Shown here: positions 56,192 through 64,000 of the stretch, piece after piece | Numbering within the stretch: position 1 is the stretch's first letter | Layout: every line of letters starts with the position of its first letter | Assembly: GCF_022179805.1 (NCBI RefSeq) | Contig: NZ_BPUO01000004.1 | Coordinates: 124,001 to 188,000, forward strand | DNA from: Cupriavidus pauculus | Lineage (GTDB): Bacteria; Pseudomonadota; Gammaproteobacteria; Burkholderiales; Burkholderiaceae | Reading direction: 5' to 3' | DNA: 64,000 bases | The notes under the pieces: generated by a model | Told to the model about the DNA's origin: nothing | Databases searched by the model: none | What the model saw: only the letters and a program-made list of their open reading frames with translations | Translations under genes and position numbers: made by a program

Positions 56192-56845
56192 ATGACCCAA
56201 TCACTCAGGATCGACTTCGTTTCGGATATCGCGTGCCCGTGGTGCGCCATCGGGCTGTCGTCGCTGATGAAAGCGCTGGAGCGCACCCGCGACGTGGTGG
56301 ATGCCGAAGTGGTGATGCACCCGTTTGAACTGAATCCGCAGATGGGTCCGGAGGGCGAGCCGGTTGTCGATTACATCGCCAAGAAGTACGGCCGTACGCC
56401 GGAGCAGATCTCCGAAACCCAGAAGATGATCCGCGAGCGCGGCGCGTCGGTGGGCTTCACCTTCGGGCCGCGCAACTTCATCTACAACACGTTCGACGCG
56501 CACCGCCTGCTGCAGTGGGCAGCCACGCAGGGCAAGCAGCTGGCGCTCAAGCAGGCGCTGCTGCAGGCGTACCACGGCGACGGCAAGGACCCGAGCAACC
56601 ACGCGGTGCTGCTGGAAGCCGCGCAGGCGGTGGGTCTGGACGCCGCCGAGGCTCGCCAGGTGCTGGACGGTGACGCCTATGCCGACGAAGTGCGCGCCGA
56701 GGAGCGCGAGTACCAGGGCATGGGCGTCCAGTCGGTGCCGTCGGTCATTTTCAACAACCGGTACCTGGTGACGGGCGGCCAGCCCGTGGAAGCGTTCGAG
56801 CAGGCCATCCGCGAGATCGCGCAGGAAGCCCAGGCTCAGAAGTGA
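56192..56845 (+). CDS. DsbA-family FrnE-like oxidoreductase
   Basis: Protein of 217 residues. Thioredoxin fold with the active site CPWC (FVSDIACPWCAIGL) and the cis-proline loop QSVPSVIFNNRYLVTGGQP. FrnE-type cytoplasmic thiol-disulfide proteins function in oxidative stress or polyketide pathways. There is no signal peptide. ATG at 56192 follows AGGAAA. It overlaps the convergent porin gene by 10 bp. Confidence 0.9.
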   Translation: MTQSLRIDFVSDIACPWCAIGLSSLMKALERTRDVVDAEVVMHPFELNPQMGPEGEPVVDYIAKKYGRTPEQISETQKMIRERGASVGFTFGPRNFIYNTFDAHRLLQWAATQGKQLALKQALLQAYHGDGKDPSNHAVLLEAAQAVGLDAAEARQVLDGDAYADEVRAEEREYQGMGVQSVPSVIFNNRYLVTGGQPVEAFEQAIREIAQEAQAQK

Positions 56846-57912
56846 TGGCGCACGCCGACCATCGCGCCCACGCGCGTGCTGCGGCTCACATCGGTGACCG
56901 GCGTGCCGGCCCAGTACTCGGTCTCGCGCCCCACCGTGCCGCCACGCGCGTGCACCACGTCGGCTTCCAGGTACAGGCTGGTTCGCTTGGAGAAGGCGTA
57001 GTCGGCCACGAATGCCAGGCTGTCGGCATTGCCGCCGCCCAGGTGCACGGGAGTGTTCTGGAACTGCGTGGTGACATCGCCTGATTGGCGATAGTGGTAG
57101 TAGGCGCCGGACAGGTGCAGCGCGGGAGTCAACTGGTAGCCCAGTCCCGCAAACGAGATGTTGAAGCGTGCGTCGCCCGCTGACTCGCGTCGACCCATGT
57201 GCCCCAGATAAGCCGTGGTCTTGCCCATGGTGTACGAGCCGCCCGCCGAGTAGTTGCGCACCGTGTCGGCGCCATCGTCGCTGCGGCGCTGGTCATACGC
57301 CACGCCCAGCGCCAAGGCGCCCTGCTGGTACTTCACGCCGCCGCCCAGCGTCGTGCCGCGATTCATGCTGCCCGGCTGCTCGCCGGCACCGTAGTCGAGC
57401 TGGACTGAAAACGGCCCCACCGTGCGCTGATACACCACGCTGTTGTTGATGCGGTAATCCTGGAAAAAGATGTCGCCGCCGATGTAGAGCGGGTCTGACC
57501 AGAAGTTGCCCCACCCCTGGTCCAGCGGATCGAACGCCCAGCCAATGTTGTTCAGTGCGTTGTACTGGCGGCCGAACGTGAGGCTACCCCAGTCACCGCT
57601 TAGGCCCACCCATGCCTGGCGCCCAAAGAAACTGTCATAGGCCGCGCGGCCGTCGTCGCTGTTAAAGCCGGTTTCAAGCTGGAAGATGGCATGGTTGCCG
57701 CCGCCAAGATCTTCCGATCCCTTCAGGCCAAAGCGGCTGCCGACCATGCCGCCCGACACCAGAGCAACCTGGTCGTGATGGCGGCCATCGACATTCGAGG
57801 TGTATCGCACCGCCGAGCTGACGATGCCATACGAGGTCACGCCAGGATCGGCGAAAGCAGCGCAAGGCAACAGCCCGGCCGCGAGCAGCCAAAGGCTGGC
57901 TGGTTTCTTCAC
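56836..57912 (-). CDS. Gram-negative trimeric porin
   Basis: Protein of 358 residues. The signal peptide VKKPASLWLLAAGLLPCAAFA is followed by a 16-strand-type barrel: VTSYGIVSSAVRYTSNVDG, GSRFGLKGSEDLGGGNHAIF, RQAWVGLSGDWGSLTFGRQY. It ends with the outer-membrane signature C-terminal Phe (VGVRHHF). GTG at 57912 has GGAGGA upstream; the frame is open to 57978. It is a general diffusion porin of the beta-proteobacterial (OmpC/Omp38-like) family. Confidence 0.92.
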   Translation of the reverse strand: MKKPASLWLLAAGLLPCAAFADPGVTSYGIVSSAVRYTSNVDGRHHDQVALVSGGMVGSRFGLKGSEDLGGGNHAIFQLETGFNSDDGRAAYDSFFGRQAWVGLSGDWGSLTFGRQYNALNNIGWAFDPLDQGWGNFWSDPLYIGGDIFFQDYRINNSVVYQRTVGPFSVQLDYGAGEQPGSMNRGTTLGGGVKYQQGALALGVAYDQRRSDDGADTVRNYSAGGSYTMGKTTAYLGHMGRRESAGDARFNISFAGLGYQLTPALHLSGAYYHYRQSGDVTTQFQNTPVHLGGGNADSLAFVADYAFSKRTSLYLEADVVHARGGTVGRETEYWAGTPVTDVSRSTRVGAMVGVRHHF

Positions 57913-58744
57913 GAATTGTCCTCCGGAATACGGATCCGCCCGGCGCGCGCAGGCACCGGGAAGGTTCAGTTCAGGCAACTACCTGAGGGGTTCCAGTCCC
58001 GCGCAGAAGTCTTTCGAGAGAAAGTGCGCAGGGCGTTATCCGGGATGCGCGCAGCGGCGCAGCGCCTGGATCGAGGCATCGAAGCTGGTGGCGAATGCTG
58101 TGAGCGGGCACAGGCAAGCCAAAGGGGGGCGGGCGCGAAGCCCTTTTGTGATGTTTCGCCGGTGCCCACTTCGACAGCGACAAGGCCGAAAAACCGGCGA
58201 TGCCAGGCGGGGCGAAAGGCGCGTAGTTTACCGCATCCGTTGTTGATCGCTCAAATGTGGCGGTATCGCCATGCCCAGCGCATTCAGACGACTGACTTTA
58301 GGAATCCTTCTATGTCGTCTTCATCGACACCCCAGTAGCCTCTAACGCTAAGGGCTATCCTCGGCCCTCTGCCAAGTGGTTTGGTATGACCCCCAGACCA
58401 CGCATTCCTCCTTTCCCCCGGCCGTTGCATAGCGGCGTCGGGGGATTCTTTTTTGGGCTATGTCCTGAGCCCGTGCTCACTCGCATAGTCATAGAGCTCC
58501 AAATCGGTTGGGTCAATCAGCCATTCACCGGCCTTGCCGTTTGGCGCCGCGGCCGATCCCGTGGAAGAATTTTTAAAACTACGCTTAGCGCTTGGGTACG
58601 AGATCCGAAGACGTGGTCGTCAGATCCATCAACTTCGGAAAAAGCAGAAAGTACAAGGTCTGACTCCGCAGCGCACCTGCATGGCTGGATCGGCGTTACC
58701 TGAATAGAAGTACGAATAACCGACGATTCTTCGGGGCGCACACC
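57913..58744. other. Non-coding region upstream of the porin
   Basis: About 830 bp between the porin (leftward) and the fusion pseudogene (rightward). It contains a plus-strand terminator-like hairpin (58415-58454) with no protein gene before it. Frames here have no recognisable protein features. Confidence 0.4.
58415..58454 (+). terminator. Terminator-like hairpin without an upstream ORF
   Basis: CCCCCG (58415-58420) pairs with CGGGGG (58439-58444), with an inner GCCG/CGGC stem, then ATTCTTTTTT. It could end a small RNA encoded between the porin and the pseudogene. Confidence 0.5.
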
Positions 58745-59305
58745 ATGAAAACCAAACGTGTCATGTTGGCTGACGATCATCCGCTCATCGTGTTCGGCGT
58801 GCGCGAGATGTTGTCCCGGACGCTTGGCTTCACGGTGGTTGCCGAGGCCAATGATCCGCACGCGTTAATGGAACATCTTGCACGGACCGAGTGCGATGTC
58901 CTGATTACCGATCTTTCAATGCCTTCCGATAATGCACCGGACGGCCTGGCGCTCATTAGTGCGACACGCGCACGATTCTCGAAGGTGAAAATCGTAGTGC
59001 TGACCATGCTGGAAAATCCCGGCCTCAGCATGCGCAAGGCCGGTGTACTGTCCCTGCTGAACAAGCGCGACGACATGCAGGAGAACGCGCGGCACGTGCG
59101 GGAGGTCAGCGAGAAATACCAGGCCCAGGTTTCCTATATGCCAAGCGTGGGCATGTTTCCCATTACGATGGTGCTCGGGAATCTACGTATCGCGCCGCTG
59201 CAGCTGATGGCGCTGGGTCACCCAGCAACCACGCATGGCCATGCCATGGGGTGGTGGAAGAGGACTATGTTGGCGATGAGGCATGCTTTAGCGAGAAGCT
59301 GCTGA
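58745..59305 (+). pseudogene. Response-regulator receiver fused to HMW1C glycosyltransferase fragment
   Basis: The open frame begins as a FixJ/RcsB-type receiver: VMLADDHPLIVFGVREML, D56 in DVLITDLSMP and K107 in LSLLNKRDDMQ. After about residue 112 it changes without transition to a HMW1C-like N-glycosyltransferase C-terminal block (VSYMPSVGMFPITMVLGNLR, APLQLMALGHPATTHGHAMG). The LuxR output domain of the regulator and the N-terminal part of the transferase are missing. This is best explained by a deletion joining two neighbouring genes. The transferase part then shifts frame near 59248. ATG at 58745 has GGGG upstream, so the receiver fragment could still be made. Confidence 0.75.
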
Positions 59306-59998
59306 AACTACCTTCGGATGGTATGCCGTACCGCCCACCCGCTGCCATGCTCGATCTGAGCCTTTCGCAGAAGTCCACGGGCTCGAATGTGGTGAAGATT
59401 GCCGTTGCGGCCACCACCATCAAGCTGAACCCGACGCTGTTTGCTGCCTGCGCGACAATTGCCCGCAACGCAAAGTGCGCTGTCGAATCCCACTTCCTGG
59501 TGGGTCAAGCGACTGGCCTGGCTTTTCCGCAGATTCGCAATCTGGTGCGACGCCTGGTTGGCGATTCAGCGGTAGTGCACAAGCATCAAAACTACGGATG
59601 ATTACATGCGCGTCAGCTCGGAATGTGACATGTTTTTGAATCCGTTCCCGTTCGGCAATACGAACCCCATCATCGATACGGTGTGGGCAGGCTTGGTCGG
59701 TATTTGTAAGACCGGCCGCGAAGTGCACGAACATATCGACGAAGGCATGTTCCGCCGGCTGGGATTCCCGGAGTGGACTATTACCAGGACCACCGAAGAG
59801 TACGTGACCGCGGCATTGCGTCTGATCGAGAATGCGGAGGAACGACGTGCAATGAGCGTGGCGCTTGCCGCGCCGCAGGCTATTGAGAAGCTGATTTTTA
59901 AAGGGCGGCCGGAAATACTTGGGGAACGCGTGCAGGAACTGTGGGAAGCCAAGCTGCCAATGCCGAGCACGAAGGCGGCCAAGTCAAAGAAGGACTGA
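59251..59998 (+). pseudogene. HMW1C-like glycosyltransferase remnant, frameshifted
   Basis: This continues the transferase in other frames. The first segment reads VEEDYVGDEACFSEKLLKLP to HKHQNY. A one-base shift near 59598 follows. The second segment reads DDYMRVSSECDMFLNPFPFG, then NTNPIIDTVWAGLVG and EVHEHIDEGMFRRLGFPEW, to 59998. These match the C-terminal UDP-sugar-binding region of HMW1C/NGT proteins, which N-glycosylate adhesins. Two frameshifts plus loss of the N-terminus make it inactive unless they are sequencing errors. Confidence 0.75.
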
Positions 59999-60067
59999 GC
60001 ACTTTTGAAGTAGCGATCGGGCACGGCATGAGCCGTGCCCGATTTGCATTGCGTCAGACTATGATGT

Positions 60068-60553
60068 TTAGCGCGCAGCCACCGGCTCCGGCATTGCCGA
60101 CGAATGGTGGTGTGCAATCAGCCACTTGCCGTCTTTCCACTCGTACACGTACGTGTAGCGGGCATGCACGGTCTTGCCATTTGCATACTTGAACGTGTAG
60201 TTGCCCACGTCCTGCGCCACATTGCAGCCGATGCGGATGAAGCGGTCGTCAATGGTGCCTTGCGGCTTGTTCTTGAGGAACTTGACGAAGTAGTCCTTGA
60301 TCTCCGTCGGGTTGGTGCGTGCCTGGTTCGACACGGTCGGCAGCAGCACGCCGTCAGGCGCGTAGTTGGCCAGGACCTTGTCGGGATCGCCAGTGCGCAG
60401 CGAGTCGTTCCAGCGGTCGAACAGCGAGGCGATCTGCTGTTCGGTTGCCGGTGCGCACACCTGCGGCGACTTCGTCTGCGCCGCTGCGGGCATCGAAATC
60501 AAGAGGGCGCTTGCGGCGATGGAGAGGAGGGAAGCGGCACCAACGTATTTCAT
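60068..60553 (-). CDS. Exported SnoaL-like (SgcJ/EcaC family) protein
   Basis: Protein of 161 residues. The signal peptide is MKYVGAASLLSIAASALLIS, with cleavage near PAAAQ. An NTF2/SnoaL-like domain follows (ATEQQIASLFDRWNDSLRTG, VLANYAPDGVLLPTVSNQAR, TYVYEWKDGKWLIAHHHSS). The fold is used by small hydrolases and association domains; periplasmic members have no defined role. ATG at 60553 follows AGGAA. It is transcribed away from the pseudogene. Confidence 0.85.
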   Translation of the reverse strand: MKYVGAASLLSIAASALLISMPAAAQTKSPQVCAPATEQQIASLFDRWNDSLRTGDPDKVLANYAPDGVLLPTVSNQARTNPTEIKDYFVKFLKNKPQGTIDDRFIRIGCNVAQDVGNYTFKYANGKTVHARYTYVYEWKDGKWLIAHHHSSAMPEPVAAR

Positions 60554-60734
60554 CGGGATATTCCTGTATTCAGACTGGTCGTCGCACCTGGTGGCGCGGT
60601 ACCGGTGAATCGGCACAGGTTTATTCTCGGCGTCGAAGGTTAACCGCGGGCCGTGCGTTCGATGAAGCGATCCTGACGAAAAGATGAACGGAAGATGAAC
60701 AGGATGTAATGACGATGTTGCAATGCCTGGACGC

Positions 60735-61415
60735 TCACGGCGTGTCGTCGATCCGGTAGCCAAGGCCCCGTACGGTCTTGAGCAGCGGCAGCGCGTGGCC
60801 ATCGTCGATTTTGTTGCGCAGGCGGCGCACGTAGACATCGACGATATTGGTCAGCGGATCCTCGTTGGCGCCCCATACGTTCGACAGAATGCGCTCGCGG
60901 CTGAACACGCGACCGGGTGCGCTCATCAGCAGTTCCAGGAAGGCCAGCTCCTTGGCGGTCAGCGAAATGGCGTTGCCGGCGCGTGTGACCTGCATGCGGT
61001 CGCGGTCGAGCACAAGGTCGGCCACCTGGAGCTGTTGCGCCTTGGCTTGCTGCTCGCGGCCGCGCCGGAGCAGTGCCTCGATGCGCGCCAGCAACTCCTC
61101 GAATGCGAACGGCTTGGTGAGATAGTCGTCGGCCCCGAGTTTCAGCCCGGCCACACGGTCGCCCACGTCGCTGAGTGACGTGAGCATCAGGATTGGCACG
61201 TGATTGCGTTCGGCGCGCAGGGTCTGGCACAGCTCCAGGCCGTTGATGCCCGGAAGCATCAGATCGAGCAGCAGGATGGAGGCATCGCCTTGACGCGCCA
61301 TGTCCAGCCCCTCGGGGCCGGTGCGCGCTAGCTGGACGAGGTAACCCTCGGCACGCAGGCCGCGTACCAGGAAATCGGCTACGCGGACGTCGTCTTCAAT
61401 GACCAGGATGTTCAT
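60735..61415 (-). CDS. OmpR/PhoB-family response regulator
   Basis: Protein of 226 residues. Receiver with VIEDDVRVADFLVRGL, phospho-acceptor D51 (LLLDLMLPG) and YLTKPFAFEELL; winged helix with LTAKELAFLELLMSAPGRVF and YVRRLRNKIDD. It overlaps the downstream kinase gene by 4 nt (its own ATG lies in the kinase end). Targets unknown. Confidence 0.93.
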   Translation of the reverse strand: MNILVIEDDVRVADFLVRGLRAEGYLVQLARTGPEGLDMARQGDASILLLDLMLPGINGLELCQTLRAERNHVPILMLTSLSDVGDRVAGLKLGADDYLTKPFAFEELLARIEALLRRGREQQAKAQQLQVADLVLDRDRMQVTRAGNAISLTAKELAFLELLMSAPGRVFSRERILSNVWGANEDPLTNIVDVYVRRLRNKIDDGHALPLLKTVRGLGYRIDDTP

Positions 61416-63046
61416 GGCGTGGGAGATACTTGGGCGGTGACCACGGCGTGGTCAACCGGAAGTTCGATGCATGCGCGGGTGCCCTGGGGCTCTGCCTGGG
61501 CCAGCGTGATGCGGCCATGATGGGCATTGACGATGGCCTGCGCAATCGACAGCCCGATGCCGGTGCCATCGGCCCGGTGTGCGCGGGCGCGCCGGCCCCG
61601 GACAAAGCGTTCGAATACCAGTGCAAGTTCATCGGCATCGATACCGATGCCACGGTCTTCCACTTCGATCTGTACGCCGGTGGGGACTGGCTTGCACCGC
61701 AGGCACACGGTACTGCCGCGCGGCGAGTAGCGGATGGCGTTGTCGAGCAGGATCACAATGGCCTGCCGTAGCCGTTCCGCATCGGCCATGACCATGATGC
61801 CTTCGGCGTTTTCGAGCGATTGCAACTGGATGCGGACGTCATGCCCGGCGCCCAGTGCATCGGCAAAGTCGGCGGCGTCCTGCAACAGTGGCAGCAACGC
61901 GACGCTGCGCGGCTGCATGACGAGCTGGTCGGCCTCGGCTCTCGCAATCAGTAGCAAATCATTGATATGGCCGGTCAACTGCTGCGCGGCGCCGACGATG
62001 TGCTGTAACGCCTGGCGATATTCCTGTGCCGGCTTCTCGCCGCCGCGCAACGCGATCTCGGCTTCGCCACGGATGGCCGTGGTTGGCGTGCGCAGCTCGT
62101 GGCCCAGGTCCGCGAACAGTTGGCGACGGCGCTGGTCGATGTGCTGGAGCGTTTCGTGCGCGGAACTCAGTTCGGCCGTGCGGGCCTGCACAGCTTCTTC
62201 CAGGCGCCGGCGCGCGGCATCGGCATCGCTGCGGTGCTGTTGCAGTTCGGCGGCCATGGCGTTGAAGCCTTCGGCCACATGCTCGAACTCGTCGCCCGAG
62301 CGGATCGGCATGCGGTAGTCCAGCGCACCGGCCCGCAGCGCCCCGACGCCTTCCAGCAATTGGTCCAGCGGCCGCTTGAGCCGGCGCCCGAGGTGCCAGG
62401 CCAGCACGATGGCGGCCAGCAGCGTCACGGCCGCCATGGCGAACGCCTGGGCGCGCACGCGGTCTAGCCCGCGCTCTGTAGCCGCGCGTGCCACCGGTAC
62501 GGCTGCGCGCTGGCGATTGATCGCGCCATAGAGCAGCTCACGCAGATCGCGGCCGCGTGCCTTGTCGAAAACGTCGTTGAGTTCGTCCCACACCCCCGCG
62601 AAGTCCGCATCGCGTGGCAGTGGCTGCAGGGCCAGCAGCCGGTTCTCGACGGCGACGATGTTGTCGCCAAGCAGTTCCGTCATGCTGGCCAGTCCGTTGA
62701 CATCGAACGGAACAGGCACGCCGTCACGCGCGGTGATCTGGCTCCAGAGTTCGATGTCGCGCTGCGCCAGCTGTTGCAGCTTTGCGGCGCCCTGCTTCAT
62801 GTTCGCCAGCACGCGGTCACGCACCTCGGGCGACGCATCGGCATCCATCAGCCGCTGCGACGCCCACACGCGCAGCCGCTGCTTATTGGCGGAAAGGTCC
62901 AGCAGTTCGGACAGGATGTCGCTGGCCAACCGGCTATGCTGCGCATAGTCGTTGACACGATTGGCGCCCAGGTAGACGAAGCCGGCCTGCACGCAGACCA
63001 GCGCAACCAGCAGGGCAAAAGCCAGAGAAAGGCGAAAGCGGAACAT
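61412..63046 (-). CDS. Sensor histidine kinase
   Basis: Protein of 544 residues. The N-terminal membrane segment is LSLAFALLVALVCVQAGFVY. A helical periplasmic sensor of about 170 residues follows, then a second membrane segment (AFAMAAVTLLAAIVLAWHLG), HAMP, a coiled coil, the H-box LFADLGHELRTPTTAIRGEA, the N-box VILLDNAIRYSPRG and the G-boxes DRGIGI and GTGIGLSIAQAI. Unusually it precedes the regulator gene in the operon. The signal is unknown. Confidence 0.93.
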   Translation of the reverse strand: MFRFRLSLAFALLVALVCVQAGFVYLGANRVNDYAQHSRLASDILSELLDLSANKQRLRVWASQRLMDADASPEVRDRVLANMKQGAAKLQQLAQRDIELWSQITARDGVPVPFDVNGLASMTELLGDNIVAVENRLLALQPLPRDADFAGVWDELNDVFDKARGRDLRELLYGAINRQRAAVPVARAATERGLDRVRAQAFAMAAVTLLAAIVLAWHLGRRLKRPLDQLLEGVGALRAGALDYRMPIRSGDEFEHVAEGFNAMAAELQQHRSDADAARRRLEEAVQARTAELSSAHETLQHIDQRRRQLFADLGHELRTPTTAIRGEAEIALRGGEKPAQEYRQALQHIVGAAQQLTGHINDLLLIARAEADQLVMQPRSVALLPLLQDAADFADALGAGHDVRIQLQSLENAEGIMVMADAERLRQAIVILLDNAIRYSPRGSTVCLRCKPVPTGVQIEVEDRGIGIDADELALVFERFVRGRRARAHRADGTGIGLSIAQAIVNAHHGRITLAQAEPQGTRACIELPVDHAVVTAQVSPTP

Positions 63047-63131
63047 GGCGGAATCGAGAGTCGCGCGCGGCCAGGGTTGTGCATAGACCCGGAAGGCCGC
63101 GCCCCGTTCCGTATCGCCTTCCGGCGCGGGG

Positions 63132-64000
63132 TCAGACTTCCTTCGTCATCGCCTTGAAGTCGATCCACTGATCGAACTGTTCATTTGTTACGTGACCTGA
63201 ATCAATGGCGGCTTCGCGTAGCGACAGGTTTTTCTTGACCGCCAGCTTGGCGATCTCGGCGGCCTTGTCATAGCCGATATGCGGATTCAGCGCGGTCACC
63301 GACATCAGCGAGCGTTCCAGCAATTCCTGGATGCGGGCACGATCCGGTTCCACGCCTTCCACCATATGCTCGGCGAAGCTTGCTGCAGCATCGGCCAGCA
63401 GCGTCACTGATTGCAAGAGACTGTAGACGATCACCGGCTTGTATGCATTGAGCTCCAGCGTGCCCAGGCTATTGGCCAGCGTGACCGTGGTGTGATTGCC
63501 GATCACGCGGCAACAGACCATCGCCAACGCTTCAGCCTGCGTCGGATTGACCTTGCCGGGCATGATCGACGACCCCGGTTCGTTGGCCGGCAACTGCAGC
63601 TCGGCAAAGCCGGCGCGCGGGCCGGAGCCCAGCAGCATGAAATCGCGTGCGATCTTCAGGAACGACGACGCCGTGGTGTTGAGCGCGCCCGACAGATCGG
63701 CCAGCGCATCGTGCGCGGCCTGCAGCGCGTAGCGGTTTGCGGCGGGTTCGAACGGCAGGCCGGTATAGGCGGCCAGTGCGCGGGCGAAGGCCGAGGCAAA
63801 GCCCTGCGGGGCGTTCAGCCCGGTGCCCACGGCGGTGCCACCCTGCGCCACCGGCATCGCGCGCAGCATGGCTTGCTGCAGGCGCGACTGGGCATCGGAC
63901 ACCTGCGTCATGTATCCGGAAAATTCCTGGCCCAGCGTCAGCGGCACGGCATCCTGCAGATGGGTGCGGCCGACTTTCACGATGTCGGAGAACGCTTCCA
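63132..64000 (-). CDS. fumC: Class II fumarate hydratase, C-terminal part
   Basis: The gene runs off the right end; about 289 C-terminal residues are present. The FumC/aspartase family signature GSSIMPGKVNPTQAEALAMV is intact, as are KVGRTHLQDAVPLTLGQEFS and LNPHIGYDKAAEIAKLAVKK. It interconverts fumarate and malate in the TCA cycle without an iron-sulfur cluster. It lies 85 bp upstream of, and co-directional with, the two-component operon. Confidence 0.93.
   Translation of the reverse strand, partial: EAFSDIVKVGRTHLQDAVPLTLGQEFSGYMTQVSDAQSRLQQAMLRAMPVAQGGTAVGTGLNAPQGFASAFARALAAYTGLPFEPAANRYALQAAHDALADLSGALNTTASSFLKIARDFMLLGSGPRAGFAELQLPANEPGSSIMPGKVNPTQAEALAMVCCRVIGNHTTVTLANSLGTLELNAYKPVIVYSLLQSVTLLADAAASFAEHMVEGVEPDRARIQELLERSLMSVTALNPHIGYDKAAEIAKLAVKKNLSLREAAIDSGHVTNEQFDQWIDFKAMTKEV

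Overview
This GC-rich window looks like a beta-proteobacterium of the Burkholderiaceae, most likely a Cupriavidus/Ralstonia-type organism. I infer this from the gene families; no database search was run. The centre of the window (about 19.4-26.9 kb) is the replication and partition region of a secondary replicon. It holds a RepA_C-type initiator, parA-parB with two identical parS-like palindromes, a truncated tyrosine-recombinase-like gene, and an array of 21 iterons with consensus CGTACCCGTTTCTGCG. Core genes on the same molecule (prfC, fumC, edd-zwf-pgl-glk, cyoABCD) suggest a chromid (second chromosome) rather than a dispensable plasmid.

Layout. 0-5.3 kb: end of an exopolysaccharide cluster (sugar transferase, ATP-grasp enzyme, Wzc/GumC-like co-polymerase/kinase) and a DUF1839 gene. 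5.4-6.1 kb: Crp/Fnr regulator. 6.5-12.5 kb: leftward operon of carrier protein, acyl-CoA dehydrogenase-like protein, amino acid:[carrier protein] ligase, second DUF1839 and GH2 glycosidase; its product is unknown. 13.2-15.3 kb: a small hypothetical gene and two related receiver-like proteins. 15.8-19.3 kb: chemoreceptor, metaxin-type GST and isochorismatase-like hydrolase. 19.4-27.3 kb: replication/partition region, with one cold-shock gene between parA and rep and another beyond the iterons. 27.6-38.8 kb: purine permease, sigma-54 activator, small exported proteins, YihY/BrkB protein, prfC, MFS exporter, MscS channel. 39.0-46.4 kb: divergent edd and zwf-pgl-glk (Entner-Doudoroff pathway) followed by a two-component system. 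46.4-55.1 kb: 2-hydroxyacid dehydrogenase, OPT transporter, MocR regulator and divergent cyoABCD. 55.2-64 kb: small conserved genes, FrnE-like oxidoreductase, porin, a decayed response-regulator/HMW1C-glycosyltransferase fusion, a SnoaL-like exported protein, a two-component system and a partial fumC.

Most unusual signals. (1) Near-perfect 16-bp Rep iterons are scattered one-sidedly to 21 kb right of the origin; ten were found, one inside the glk reading frame. (2) A second motif, CGTATACG, is shared by the rep promoter, the iteron array and a long dyad at 19.5 kb. (3) The recombinase-like gene beside parB ends before its catalytic residues. (4) The carrier-protein ligase operon coexists with a second DUF1839 gene at the polysaccharide cluster. 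Composite REP-like palindromes recur at four places. No tRNA, rRNA, CRISPR array or intact insertion sequence was recognised.
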